Numbered from the stretch's first letter, positions 1-13,604 are shown. The stretch: 64,000 nt of DNA from Chrysomallon squamiferum (GCA_012295275.1 CM022672.1:25302930-25366929); one strand, 5' to 3'. A program made the numbers and translations. Notes: a model not told the origin generated them from the letters alone.

Positions 1-1446
1 TTATAATAAAATAAAAATTGGCCAAATTAATTTCATGCTTGTCAAGCACAGAGGCTTAATAAACAATGATCAATAAAATGTTAATTAATATTGAAGACAA
101 AATCTTGAGAAGTAAACATTTTTCAAAGTCATCAGTACCAATAGCTAAGTACTGAAATGTTGAATTATTTACCATTTGTATTACCTTTTTACACACACAA
201 ACTGAAACACACTTACTTACATACATACAGATATACATATTAAATAACAAATTGTTTATCAAGATACCATGATGAGAATTTCAGTCGACATTTAAATTGC
301 CAGAAATGAATTTTCTAGGACACATACAGTTATATTTTTTATTTCTTTTATACTGATATCATATTATGCCATTATGCACGGTATATATATATTTGTTTCT
401 ATTTATTTATTTATGATTATTACTACTACTACAATTTTTTTGGAGGGAGGAGTTGTGCCATTATGAATGATAAAGCCTGAATTATATCATTTTCTTGATG
501 GGGGGTTAGAAGTAAAAAATAAGAAGAAGAAAAAGAGAAGAGAGAGAGAGAAAGATAATCTGATTTGGAAAGGAAATTTCATATTGTAGAAAAAAAGAAG
601 AAAAAAAAAAAAGTAAATTATGTGCATGGAGAATCTAACAAAACGACAATGAAATATAAACACAAGAAAGAAAGAAAAATAAATGAACTACCCTAAATAT
701 ACACACACTGTTTCAGATAATCCTGCTTTTTCATTCCTGACTTACTATATCAAATTTAGAAATTTAATAAATCTGTGAAAACAACAAAAAAACAACACTT
801 TTTTTCCTCCATTCCAATTTTTCTTCACAGATATGTATTCAAAAACTGATTAAGCTAGGAAACACCCAAGAGGATTTAATATTTGCAATAATAAAATGTA
901 ATTATTATCTGTCTGTCTGTCTCTCTGTCAGTTAGGGATATTTGAAGTATCTTGTTAAAACAATAACTGTTATAATGATTAATAAACTGGACGTGATTTA
1001 AAATAAATAAGAAAATAAATAAATAACCAAAAAGACAAATTTCAATTTTTTTTAAAATTAAAAAAAAATTAAAAGATAAAATAAATAAATAAATAAATAA
1101 CATAAAAAAAGACAAAAATAAGAACAAAATCAGTCTGTTTCAGCAGTCTGTTTAGTATTTGTTATTTGTTTCCCTGAAACTGTTACATCTTGATCTTCAC
1201 AATCACACACACACACAATATAAAAATAAATAAAAATAAATAAAAATAAATAAAAATAAATAAATGGCTAAAACAATAATAACAGCAACAAGGAGCAAGA
1301 CAAAATTAAGAAAAACACTAAAAGCAACTCAAACGGACAGCCAGCACTTAGTATTTGTTTCAGTTAATTATTTCACATGGCAAGTGATGACTTATCAGAT
1401 CTGTTCAGGTATTTAAAATACATGTTACTGTCATCAATCAGCTCAC
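1..1446 (-). other. INPP5A: INPP5A intron 4 (partial), AT-rich
   Basis: No coding exon is recognisable between the window edge and the donor of exon 4. The stretch holds AAAT-type and AAAATAAAT repeats (about 1,205-1,264), short poly-A runs and a short (CA)n. The next INPP5A exon must lie to the left of the window. Short open frames here are low-complexity. Confidence 0.6.
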
Positions 1447-1534
1447 CGTGAACTTGTCAGCAGCAGTATAATCCTCGTCTAAAAACACCCTCGCTCTGTC
1501 GTATTTCTTCAGCGTTTCACATGCCAGGAGGTTT
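1447..1534 (-). CDS. INPP5A: INPP5A coding exon 4
   Basis: This 88-nt exon encodes a segment starting NLLACETLKKYDRARVFLDE (first base completes a split Lys codon) and ending DKFT. It matches the animal type I inositol 1,4,5-trisphosphate 5-phosphatase region that reads K-E-Y-N-R-A-R-V-Y-L-D-E-N-Y in the human enzyme, as I remember it. The enzyme removes the 5-phosphate from Ins(1,4,5)P3 and Ins(1,3,4,5)P4 at membranes and so ends calcium-release signals. The acceptor is TTGTAG at 1,535-1,540 and the donor is GTGAGC at 1,441-1,446. The phase is 2 at the left join with exon 3 and 0 at the donor. The catalytic motifs of the 5-phosphatase fold lie further downstream, outside the window. Confidence 0.93.
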
Positions 1535-2099
1535 CTACAACAGAGAAGAAAACCACTCATTAATATTTTTACAATATATGTGAAAGACAGATGTGTTTTC
1601 ATTTTTATTTATTTATTTTAATCTTTAATTATATGGCAAAAATTCATTACAATAAGGAAAAAGGAAACAAGAAATTGTATTGTCCCTGGATTGTCTGTTC
1701 TTTTCCCAGTTAGCAGTAAGGGTTCTTTTATATGCACCTTTCCATAGACAGGAAAGTACTGGGTTGAAAAAAAAATACATGGTGTCTTTTAAGTGAAATT
1801 CATAGTAATTATTTAGTTACTTGTACACATATTTATTCAACAACCTATCTGCCAATTCAGAATATGTATATAAATAACAGATACATATTTCAGGTCTCAG
1901 CTCTATATACTGGGACATAGCCTGGTCCATATTTATCAGATTTATCCCTTACATTTTTTATTACAAAAGATAATGCTAACAATAATCAATTAATATTTAT
2001 TTACTTAAATTAACAAATGAACACATTACAGATTTCAACAGGAATAATTATCAGAGTGTTACATTTTTTTTTTTTATTTTTAGTTTTATTGTTAATTTC

Positions 2100-3100
2100 C
2101 AGTCAGAAAATCTATTTAATTTTATTTACTTTTAGGATTTTTATTTATTTATTTATTTATTTTATTTGTTTTTTTTTTTTTTTTCAGAACTTTTCAGATT
2201 TTATTTACTGTTAGAACTTATTTTTTTTTTTTTCAGAATTGGTTTCATTTTATCTGTTTTCACTACTATGATTAGGTTTTATTTACTTTCAGGACTGGTT
2301 TGGTTTTATTTATTTTTTTTTATTTTTTTTTGCTTTTAAGTCTTGTCAGATTATATTTGCTTTTAGAACTGGTATGTTTTTAAATGCTTTCAGTACTGTT
2401 TGCTTTTACTTTCATTGAACAGATCTGTACTCAGTTAAAATGGATTAGAATGAATTAATTATACAAAAGCCAGTGTCATTCTGCAAAGGATTAGTGCTAA
2501 TACTGCTCCAAAGAGCTGCTTGTCAATTAACAATAAATGACATTTTTTATGCACTGATCTAAAAACCCTTTCAGCAAGAAGTACTGTCCAGAATGGGAGA
2601 TAGTTTAATGATTATTTGTCAATCAGTAAATCTACTTAATTTTATTAACTTTTAGGATTTTATTTTATTTTATTGTATTTAATTTTCACTTTCAGGACTT
2701 TTTTTACTATTAGAACTTATTTTCTTTCAGAACTGGTTTTGTTTTATCTGCTTTCACTATGATTTGGTTTCTATTTGTTTTAAGACTGGTTTGATTTTAT
2801 TTATTTTTAGATCTTAGAAGACTTTGTTTGCTTTTAAGTCTTGTTAAATTTTATTTGCTTTTAAGTCTTGCTATATTTTATTTTATTTTAAGTCTTATTA
2901 GATTTTATTTGCTTTTAGGATTGTTTGCTTTTAACTTGACTGAATACTTCTGTACTCAATTATGCTGGATTAGAATGAATTAATTAGACTATATTAAAAT
3001 TATTATACAAAAGCCAATGTCATTCAGCAAAGGAATAATACTACCACTGTTTCAAAGAGCTACCTGTCAATTAGCAACAAATTACATTTTATATGCACCT
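2100..3100. repeat. Diverged tandem duplication of a ~520-bp T-rich block
   Basis: The block beginning around 2,109 (AATCTATTTAATTTTATTTA) recurs, diverged, at about 2,629. Later landmarks recur in the same order: GGATTAGAATGAATTAATTA at about 2,443 and 2,970, then an ACAAAAGCCA...GTCATTC segment, then a TGTCAATTA...TATGCAC segment. Copies differ at many positions, so the duplication is old. Within each copy, short modules of the kind TTTGCTTTTAAGTCTTG repeat irregularly. Confidence 0.75.
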
Positions 3101-6100
3101 TCCCACTACGGAAAAAACTACAACAACTTCCAATTGATACACTGGCCCTATAAGAGTACACAGAAGAGGAATGATTCTCTGAAGACATTTCTGTACATGG
3201 AACAAACAGATCAGTAAAATATTTATAAAATAGGTTTTAGGAATAACATTCTTGTATTTAAATTCACCCTGTCATTCAGTGGTTGGTAACATTAAGTGCA
3301 GAAACAAACATCTATCAGTAAGTAAGGATGTTCAGAAAAAAGAAGATGTCACATGAAATAAACATGATCAAAAAAGGTTATTATTCATAAAATATTTGCT
3401 ATTACATGTATACATACAAACTGTAAGATGGAAACTTACTGCAGTACACTGACACATACATAAACACACTGTGTGTGTGTGTGGGGCCATGTATGTGCAT
3501 GTGTGTGTATGTTATATAAGGTACATAATGATGACGTGTTTACTACTGATTTAATTATCAATATGGAATACAATATATCATGTTTTGTCTGGTCTGATTT
3601 TGATGTACGCAAATAGCCCAGTGAAGAAGCTATTGTGATCTATCCTGTAGCAGTTCCCGTACCACTAATAACCATCAGATGCTGATTAACTTTCATAATG
3701 CTATTTCTGGAAGCAGGCTATCAAGTTTACAGTTCACTTCATTTTTACCTGTACTGAGTTAAAATCAGTGTTCGTTTTGCTCTGTTTGTAAAATAACAAT
3801 GTTAAACCTGAACGAATCATGGAATAAATTATTACTTTTGTAGAAATATTTTTAATTCAGTGGGTTATTGTTATTAGTTATCAGATATATTTTATTTAAT
3901 TATTTGTTTATTATTATTATTTAATATGTTGTTGTTGTTGTTTTTTAATAAATATTATTCCTTACAATTATTAAATCTATTATTTGTTTGTTTATTTATT
4001 TACTGTTGTTCTTACAACTACTATGACTGTGACTGTAACTCTACTACTACCACCACTTTCACAACTATTACCATTATTATTATTGTTACTACTACTGTTA
4101 TCACTTTGTTGTTGTTGTTATTATTATTTTTGTCAATGATTTATTTATTTATTTATTGTTTAAAATAAACTTTTAACAAAGTTAAAACTGATTTGAAGTT
4201 ACCAGTTTCATATGTATATAAACTGAAGCCATTCTTTATGACACCAGTCTCTGAATAATGAACTACAAAGCTTATCAGATTAAACTCTACAAACAGGACA
4301 TTAACAATTAATATACTTTTATTTAATTAGCTTGCTAACCTTAACAGTTAATCATGAAGTTGTTAATTTGCTTGTTAACATGCTTTCTGACAAACTAATT
4401 TCAATCTGTTATGAAACTGTATGAAAGTAATACTTCACAAAAAAATTATTCTGTTTAATTGTACTTTAACAATGACACCTACAAAACCTATAATAGGAAA
4501 TGTATAGAAATACATATGAAATGAAATGACATGAAATGAATAAATAAATAAATAAATAAATAAATAAATATATATATAAATGTGTGTGTATATGTATATA
4601 TATAAAAACACACACACATATATTTTTTCTTGTTCGTCATATTAGTAATTAATATATTTCATCCATATTAAACATTATTAAATTAAGATGACCAATAAAC
4701 AAACTGAACATTTTTTTTTAATTATAAGCAGTAATTAATTATTAAAATTAATTTAATTATTTTTATTATTATTACTTTTTTATGAATATGCTATATAAAT
4801 ATTCAGTAATTCAGGGCTTTATCACACACATCTTTTCTTTGTTTAGGTGGGTGGGTTTTTTTTAAAATAAATATTTTGAACATGCAAACACTTGATACAC
4901 ATGTATATCAGGAACTAGTTATATGAATGCATTTTGTTTAGCTTCTTAGAATGAATTTATTCATTTATGTCTCTTGATTAATTCAGCTGTCATGTATTAC
5001 CTCAAAAAGAATTACATCACAACCACAATTTCAATACAGATAAATTCACCAGTTTTTAGTATTAAACATGCTAATCAACAATACACATATAGCTGAACCT
5101 GTCTATGACAGCCACTCAAAACAGCAGGCAAAACTAGTTATTTTAGACAGTCAGTACATATATATAACAGAATGCATTGTGGGGAAAATAAGTTGAGCTG
5201 CATAGACAATTGACTATTATATTGAGGTGTCACAAAAACAGATACATATATGTTATATATGCCTACATATTGCATACCTATATATGTATATGCATATGTA
5301 TGTACACGTGTGTATGCATGTATATGTGTATGTATGTATGTATATATGTATATGTGTGTCTATGTGTGGGTGGGTGTGTCTGTATGCATATATGTGTTTA
5401 TAATATGTACTAAGATAAACAACTTTATAAGTGATTACATTTATCAAAAGACTTGTAATCTATATACAATCTATTATTTATCAAAGTGTTTTATCAGCAT
5501 GCCAAACAATTCTACTTGACATTATTTGAACATAACCAATGAATAAAGGAAATGTTGTAAATATTCTGAACAGTTTAATACAAATGCTACTTAATTTCTG
5601 TATTCAGTGTTATTGGTTTAAGCACTCAGATTGACAACTCAAACTTAATTTCAAGGATAATCCATCATCTAGTAAAATTCCTGCTGCTAACAGAGGTGAA
5701 ATAAGGTGCTGATCATTAAAAGTAATATATCAGAAACCAGAAGTCGACATAAAACTAAACATGATCTGGCCTCTATCATATCCACAAAATGAACAGCCTT
5801 GCATGTGTTTATATTTAGAGTGATTTATTTTACCTCCTGCACGAAAACTTATAATTCATTTGTAAACATATGTTCTTTAAAAAAATGTAATAATGTATTT
5901 GATAAATATAAAAAAAAAAAAAAAAAAAAAAAAATATTTATTTTACTTGCATGTATATATTTACAATGATTATATTTATTTCTGTCATGAAAACTTATAA
6001 TTTATTTCTAAGCAATTTGGTAAAAAAATAAAAAATAAAAATTAGAACAAAAATAATTTGTTATCATCTTTCAAGGTGGAATGGATAATTTATGTTCATT

Positions 6101-8761
6101 TAAAAAACCAACAAGAAAAAAACAACACTGAACACAATTTCTTTGTATATTCAATGGTTAGGGCATAAGCCAGAGGAATAATAGTGTCACAAATTTTACA
6201 TTCTAAATATTACCTCATGAATAATTTGACAAAGTCTATGAAATGAGCTTTCTTATCTATGGACAAGTGTACAAAAAACATTTTAAGTGATAATGTAACA
6301 CAAGTGTAGATTTTTGGCAGCATGCATCATCTCTGAAATAGTTATGTTAATAATTATTTAAAAAAAAAAAATAATAATCATAAACTTTAAAAAAAAAATG
6401 CACATTACATCATTATGTGATAACTATGAATACTGAAAGGTGTTGAGCCAATAATTAATTCATTCCATCTTTTATAAAGTCAGAAAAAAAAAAATAAAGA
6501 ATAAAATAAATGTTAAAACCACATCCATCATGACTCACAAGATACATAAATGCACTTCAGCAAGCATGCACAAACATGTTCACTCTTTAAATACCATGTT
6601 AATTATCACAAGCAGCTGAAAATAATTATTATTTACTAAATTAAAACATATTTCATTTTGTATTCCAGCATGTACATTATTACATGTATTATATCCATAC
6701 ATCAATCCATCCATATATACACACGAAAATACATACATACATTAAAAATATTCATATATCCATCCATTTACCCATGCCCACACATACACTGTTCAAATGT
6801 TAATATCCAGTTATCCCTGAACTTGAATCTCTATTTTCATCTCCAATGACTCCCAATTCTTTTCCATCCAGTCAGCAAGATTTTGATAAAGAATTTTGAT
6901 TTACTGGGTGGAAGATAAGAGAAATTATTAATTCATTATTTTTATCGTCCTGTAAGAAATGCCCACTGCTCCCAAATGGACGATGCTGCATGCTTTGGCA
7001 ACCACTGTGTTAATCAGAACAGATGATCAGTTTGATTACAAGAACAATGTTTATGGAAATATTAATGGGTAAAAATGAAAACTGTACAAACCCTCATCAC
7101 TGCTATAAAGTAAATATGTTAGAAATGCAAGGTAAGACAATATAATCATCTATAAAGTTTATTATTTATAAATTATGTCGCAGGCAATTTTGCTTTAAAG
7201 TTAAATTCTAACATGTAAGCACCTCTCAGTATAATTGTGTCTGTGTGTAAAACTGTTATTAAAATTAATTGTTAAACAATAAAATGAATATATAAACACA
7301 AAAATTCATCAATAAAGCTTTCTGCAAAGTGTCATATTTCTGTGAAACAAGTGTGCAGTAATTAAGACTCAGTGATGTATAATTAAAGATCTTTTAGTCA
7401 TATCATCATAAAATAAACATATTGCCTTACATGAATATCAAGTATACAGGACTTTTCAATAAAACACATCAAATAAGTGATTAAAACAAGCTGATTCCAT
7501 GCTGTGACACAAAGTTTGACACAAGTTGTATGAACTATTTATTTGACTGGTGTCAACTACAGAATGAATCTAATTAAATCTTTATACTAGTTCATATTTC
7601 AGCCATGCATCAAATGGTGACCTTACTGAATACATTGTAACCACCGAACCTGTGTAAGAACCCTATTAAAGCCACTGTATAGATAAAATAACTGTTAATA
7701 ACAACAGAATGTCAGCTAGAGAGGGCAGTGTTTGCTTATAATATTTAAAAAAAATATATATACATTATTAATTTTGTTTTACAATTTATCTGAGTTACCA
7801 AAGCATACTCTTCACAATCATGTACTGCTGTTTGCCTCAAAGTACTAATATTTTGTTAAAACTCATCTTTTAAAAATTTCTAAGACTGTTTTCTTAAGAC
7901 AAAATATTGTTGTGCTCTGCTATGCCTGTAACTGCTATAGAAAGCTTATGATATGCACAACTCAGAACTGATGCATAATAAAAGCAATTCAATTATTTTT
8001 TCCAAAACTGTCCTTTATACTTAAAACTCTGATGCCATGGTCATACTGGGGTTTTACAGCAGATCAGAAGTGCAATAAAGCATCATACTCAAATCGCAAT
8101 AAATAACATCTATGTGGCCCAAGTGAAGTCGATGTTTATATTCAGTTTCAGTGTGAATTGTCTGCGTCAGAACAGTTACAGCAATAAATAATCAGCCTAC
8201 CCCACAACAAGCACAATGCTCAGTGATTCATCAGCCACGCCTGTTCAGGACTGCATGTCAACTTCACTTCCATTCTGGCAACTGGGGAAAGCACATGTAC
8301 TCAACGGAGTGTCAGTTTGTAAAATTTTATTGTCATCATCAGAAACATCATAAAAAATAATTAATGTGTCATTGTTTACATTTCATATTTTTGCTTCCAT
8401 GGACACATACATCTTGGAATGCATCCAGTTTATTGCAGACACAGTGTGACACATTTTGTTTTGTATCAAAATGGGTTGTTGCTGGGAGATTGAAATCATT
8501 TTAATCAAATAGGTTTTATTATTTCAGTATAAGGAAAGTGAATCAAAAGCACCATAGTTGAAAACAAAGCATAACATTATCAAATTTTTTTTTTTTTTTT
8601 AAATATCACTAATATTTAATTTATATGTTTTTGATGTATAGAATTGTGAGAATTGTCATAATTAATGTTCTGTAATATTTTTATATTTAAAGTTAATGAT
8701 TATAAATGCTTCAGCATCATTAAAAATATTAAGAAAAAAAGAAGTAGACAGTCCCAGCCAT

Positions 8762-8820
8762 AGCAGAAAGCCTTAAAAAATTCAGTGTTATACACTGGGT
8801 AGAGTGTAAGGCTTTCTGCT
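8762..8820. repeat. Perfect 14-bp stem hairpin with a nested inverted repeat in the loop
   Basis: AGCAGAAAGCCTTA (8,762-8,775) is the exact reverse complement of TAAGGCTTTCTGCT (8,807-8,820). The 31-nt loop contains a second small inverted repeat, CAGTGT-TAT-ACACTG (8,783-8,797). It lies in intron 3 of INPP5A. It could be a short relic of a foldback element or an RNA hairpin; the sequence alone does not decide. Confidence 0.7.
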
Positions 8821-10727
8821 GTATATTATAGTTAATGAAAAAAAAAACCCCAAAACGACATGAAAATGCATAAAAATAATTCATTATGATTACCCTCTAC
8901 TGCTGAAAACAGGAAACCTGATGTGAAAATTGTCTTCAATGGGCTGCCCCTCTGACCAAACAGGAGGCAGTTCTGATGGAGCTGTAACAATCTCCCATCA
9001 TGTAATTACAATATGTCTCAGTGGAAAAACAGGACGTTGCTCCAAGCCATACAACACAAGTGATGTGATCAACAGTTCAAGCTATCTCAATAATGTCAGA
9101 CTATCGCACAATTCTGCCATTTAGAAACATAACTTATGATGAAGCCATTTAATTAAATACTAAGAATACCTTATAATAATATTTCTCTTTTCTTTCTCAA
9201 ATTTCAATTTAAATAAAATAATTTAAATCAAGTCAATGACATTTAAAATTTTGTTAAGATAACCTACATTTTTTTTCCAATAATAAAATCCATCCACTAA
9301 ACACAGACACATGCACACAGATAGATAGACTGATATGAATTACTTCTAATGAGATAGAGAAAAATACTGTGAAATTCAAAGGGTTCAAGCAGTTGAACAG
9401 ACCTACAGTGGCATGACTAAATGGTCTAATAAACTATTTTTTATACTTCTAAGTTATTATTTTATTAGCATGGGCAATCTATTATCACTTATAACAAGTA
9501 AACCCTGTCATTTACGTATCCACAGCTGAAGCTGGAATGTACAGAGAGGCTTAAAGCTGTATTTTGTTCTGATAACAGTAGAACAAATTATAGTAAACTG
9601 GAATTCTACTGAAAAAACTGACCACGTGCTTTCAATTTGTACTTTTTCGATATTGTATTTTGTTATTACTTATGATATCATTGCAAAGAATAAATTTAAA
9701 AAAATAAATAAATAAAATAATTTTAATTTTTTAAAATAATCTGGTAACATGCAAAATATATAACACGATATCATGTATAATCAAAGGTACACTTTCTATA
9801 AACCTCTGATCTACAGATACTAACTTAAGCATTAGGTAGAAGTCATAATAATAATAATCATCATAATATTAACAACAATAATAAAATAATAATAATAATA
9901 ACGTTTGCTTTTTAACAGATATAAAAGGAAATCTGGTAAGCAACAAAAAAGAAAGTAATGACATTCAATGATGCCAATAAATATCTGACATACAAGTTTG
10001 TGCATGTAGTAAATAAGGTGTACACAAACAAATGTAAATGATTTTGTTATGGAAATATCTATTATATGTCTGTATTGATCAAGAACTATATTTTGTATTA
10101 TAAATCAATACTTTAGCATTTATGGATATCAAAAATTGGAAGAAAACAAAGTTGCTTCAGTATTATACTATTGTATTTTTTTCTGTCTTTTACTTTTAAT
10201 AATACCTAATAAATATTTACAGAAAAGAAAATATAACATTGTGAAAATGCAGAAAACAGTTCGTACATTAACCCATGACAGACACACTTACACACAAAAT
10301 AATTCAAACATGTAACTACTACCAATACTACATTGTAATGTATAGTAATATTTTTTACACAACAGTATTAAATAACAACTTTCAAGTAACACAGAATGTT
10401 TCTAAAATATCAGTTTCAAATCAAGGTGATTTTAAGGACACTTGTTTTGGCCCCTGTTCAAACTATCACAGACAAATACTTAGAAGATGAAAGGATAAAT
10501 ATAAACCTAAATCCCAGCCAGGTAATTGTAACACTGCAAATTACTTCTTAATGAATAACCTATTTTACATTCTCTCTACAAAGAAGCTTAGATCTGGTTC
10601 TGAAAGCTATTTGGCTTGTATTAATAAACACACATACTTATGATACTTTAACATGTGAATATAGGTGAATGGATTTAAATGTCACACCTACCTACCAACC
10701 TACCTACCTGCAAACCAATGTACATAC

Positions 10728-10762
<35 letters not shown>

Positions 10763-11557
10763 CACATATGTATATGATCTGTAAGTAATAAATAAGAACA
10801 GAAAAGCATTTATGAAGATAGGCAGAAATGAGGAGATACTTCATACACAAAAACACTCAAGTACACGTATTAAGAGAGGAAGTATCTGTTCCACTGCCAA
10901 CAGAGATTCTTAGACAAGACACACTTTTATCTCTTAAGTACTAATGCAGAAATATTTGTGTAAACTCAGGACTATTATTGTTTATGGAAAGTGATCAGTG
11001 AATCTCAATATTTAGGCATGATTCTGAGCTACAACCAAGTTGTAAAGAAACAATTGTAATGACAAACAAAACAGGAATGAGTAAATAAAGACTGAGATAA
11101 AATATGAGGCTCTTGCAATCTGTAACTAGAAACTGTGTTGAAATGAAGTGTTTATTTTTAGTATATGTATTTGTACATCACTCAAGATTCTCAGTTTACT
11201 TTGTGTGTAGGAGGTAATAGTATACCCTTCATTTCTTTTTAAAGTTTATCTAAAAACAATATACACATATATACATATATACATACATGTATACATACAA
11301 AAAGACATATGTTCATATATGTATGCACACACATAATAAAAAATTATTTTTTCCTTTTGTTATATAAAAACATATTCAAAACAAATTAACTGTAATAGTT
11401 GAAAATAAATAAATAATAATAAAACTTGAAATAACTATTTCACTTCAAGTTATTAAAACCCAAAATGAATTATTAATAATAATGATAATAATAATAATAA
11501 TAACAACAATAATAATTAATAGAGTAAATAAAAAAAATAAACAAAAACCATATGAAC

Positions 11558-11619
<62 letters not shown>

Positions 11620-12255
11620 ATATACACAAGACATTTTATTCTTGATAATGTGCCAAGCTGTGGTCTGATGTGGTTTGAGGAGGTTTTTTTCCTTTTTGTC
11701 AGCATATCTTTACATATGACTAGTACACAACATTCGATTAGCTAAACAATATTAGTTACTGTAAATGTGTTTTATTATTATTTTTTTTTAATATGAAGGA
11801 AAAAATAGCTCACTTATTCAAGCATTATGATTGTATGTTATTTTGAAAAATCAGAAAACTTTATTTTAAAATGATAATAATGAATAAATAAATAAATAAA
11901 TAAATAAATAAGAAAACCAAAATTTACTCATGAATCAGGTCAGATGATTTTACTTTATTTTGAAACAATAATACGAAGAAGAAAAAACTTTCAATTCTAA
12001 TGCCGGCAAAATGATTACCATTTTCAATTTTTGCTTTGTGTTAAAAAGAAAAATAGAAAAAGATATACAGCAATAAACACCACCACCAAATATGATTCTG
12101 AACTTGAAAAGAATGAATATAATGAAGTCATAACTTGAGAATTTATGTGTAATGCCTTAAGAAATAAGTGACTTTCTAATAAATAAACTTGTTTTAGACA
12201 GCCAAAAGATCGATGGAAAGCAATGGAAAGAATGAGAAATCAGATTATTACTTAC

Positions 12256-12356
12256 TTGACGAACTGGTTGACATGCTGCATGGAGGCCTCATAGTTTTTA
12301 CCTCCAACCTCCTGACAGTGTACAGCTACAAGTCCTGGTTGAAGGCGATCAATACA
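12256..12356 (-). CDS. INPP5A: INPP5A coding exon 3
   Basis: This 101-nt exon encodes CIDRLQPGLVAVHCQEVGGK followed by NYEASMQHVNQFV and two bases of a Lys codon. The AVHCQEVGGKNYEASM core is close to the corresponding human INPP5A stretch (A-L-H-C-Q-E-F-G-G-K-N-Y-E-A-S-M). In 5-phosphatases this region carries the conserved Q-E pair that helps bind the catalytic metal. The acceptor is TTTTCACAG (AG at 12,357-12,358) and the donor is AA|GTAAGT (12,250-12,255). The split Lys codon (AA + A) joins exon 4 in frame, which supports both junctions. Confidence 0.95.
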
Positions 12357-12391
12357 CTGTGAAAATAAATAAATAAACACACATATATATA

Positions 12392-12932
12392 CAGGGTGTC
12401 CCAAAAGTAACCGAACTGCAAACTTAAATAAAATTAGATATTTAAAATAACAAATTTAATTCCATCTTTTATGTCATTTTATGTTATCTTCTGTCAGTAC
12501 TAGTCTTTGGAATGATTTTTGTCACCTGATTGTAGTGTTCTTTGTGATTGAGAATTCTGTTTTACTGTGATAATGCGGACATCTATGATGTTGTGTTTTA
12601 ATACTGTTCAGCTAGGGACCAATCAAATGGCCTGCAAGATCCCCGGATCTGACACCTACCTGATTTCTTTCTATGGGGAGTTCTAAAAATGCAGTTTATG
12701 CTAATAAACCTAGGACCATTGATCAACTGAAACAAAGTATTCAGCACGAATGGAACCAAATTTCAGTGGAAACTTGCCAAAAAGTATGTCGCAGTGTTGT
12801 CAAAAGGTGTTGTGATTGTATTGAAGTTCAAAGTAGACATTTTGAACATTTGTAAATTGTAAATACTAAATATACAAATTAAATATCTAATTTTATTTAA
12901 GTTTGCAGTTTGGTTACTTTTGGGACACCCTG
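12392..12932 (+). mobile_element. Internally deleted mariner/Tc1-like element, TIRs and TA target duplication
   Basis: The ends are 54-bp terminal inverted repeats starting CAGGGTGTCCCAAAAGTAAC. They match throughout except one position (G versus A at TIR base 22). The element is flanked on both sides by TA, as for Tc1/mariner insertions. The interior retains only the 3' end of a transposase gene on the plus strand. At 541 bp it is far below the roughly 1.3 kb of an autonomous element. It sits in INPP5A intron 2, antisense to that gene. The TIRs are well preserved despite a broken transposase, so the insertion is moderately recent. Confidence 0.92.
12610..12855 (+). pseudogene. Mariner/Tc1-like transposase, 3' fragment
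   Basis: The start of the readable part gives WPARSPDLTP, the signature just before the third catalytic Asp of mariner/Tc1 DDE transposases. After it come two compensating single-base indels: an extra base near 12,657 and a missing base in the AAAAA run near 12,688. Then an open frame of 60 codons begins GSSKNAVYANKPRTIDQLKQ and ends FEHL before the stop at 12,853-12,855. The N-terminal DNA-binding region and the first two catalytic acidic residues are absent, so this is dead. Confidence 0.85.
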
Positions 12933-13171
12933 TATATTCTTACAGTTATAGAATATTCTGGACTGTAACAAGTTTTCCACAATTTGATTTTTTAAAATAT
13001 AAATACATACATATTTACACTTGCATTTACACACAGACACACATACACACAGACACACACAACAAACAAAGAGATAAAATATTATTAGCTTTAAACAACG
13101 GAGCTTATCTTTAATAAATCAGATATCATAATACTGTTAGCACCTAATGCATTGTCAAGAGTAACATTTAC

Positions 13172-13213
13172 CTGTAAAAATGCTTTAAGCCATGGTTTGA
13201 ACATAACATCTGG
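13172..13213 (-). CDS. INPP5A: INPP5A coding exon 2 (42-nt micro-exon)
   Basis: A 14-codon exon, PDVMFKPWLKAFLQ, aligned by position with P-E-N-L-Q-K-N-W-L-R-E-F-Y-Q in human INPP5A. The acceptor is ATTTTTCAG (AG at 13,214-13,215) and the donor is CAG|GTAAAT (13,166-13,171). It is in phase 0 at both ends and links exon 1 (ends Phe-Glu-Glu) to exon 3 (starts Cys-Ile-Asp). It is easy to miss because of its length; frame continuity and residue matches (P, W-L, F, Q) make it convincing. Confidence 0.9.
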
Positions 13214-13604
13214 CTGAAAAATAAGAAAAACACTTTAGGGTAAAAAAATGTGTTTGTAAAATGAAAATCCAAAAATAACTAAGAAATAAATCCATTAAAC
13301 TGACTCCAAAATACAATAAAATATAAAAATACACAGTGACTTTCATAATTAACATTATGATCAGAACACAAATTTGTTTTATGATATACATATATATAAA
13401 AACACACAGACACACACATGTCTACATGTGCAGAATGTCTATTTAACTGATTTGATTTAATGACAGTCTTATGAATGTAGTGTGGACTAACTTATGGACT
13501 GTAAATAAAGGTTTTTGCAATTAATATTTTTAAAATTTAGAAACAAAATCAGCAACAAATATTATCTATTACAAAGCATTTATTTATTTATATTATAATT
13601 GTTA

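Larger units (their letters stand above)
1535..12255 (-). other. INPP5A: INPP5A intron 3 (10.7 kb)
   Basis: This is a long AT-rich intron with no exon that I can recognise. It holds a diverged tandem duplication of a T-rich block (about 2,100-2,620 and 2,625-3,100), several runs of (TTTA)n and (AAT)n, a (CA)n at 10,730-10,759, a (TA)n-(CA)n compound at 11,560-11,612, a poly-A at 5,910-5,934, and a hairpin at 8,762-8,820 reported separately. Short open frames here are repeat-derived and lack splice context. Confidence 0.7.
12357..13171 (-). other. INPP5A: INPP5A intron 2 (815 bp), two-thirds transposon
   Basis: This short intron is mostly a 541-bp mariner-like element (12,392-12,932). Only 35 bp of host sequence separate the element from the splice acceptor of exon 3, so the branch point must lie either in that 35-bp strip or in the transposon terminal repeat. 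The remaining part (12,935-13,171) is AT-rich with a (CA)-type run. Confidence 0.8.

Noticed and set aside
8930-9124. A 64-codon plus-strand frame of normal complexity inside INPP5A intron 3
   Set aside because: No recognised similarity, no splice sites or promoter, and antisense to INPP5A; most likely chance.
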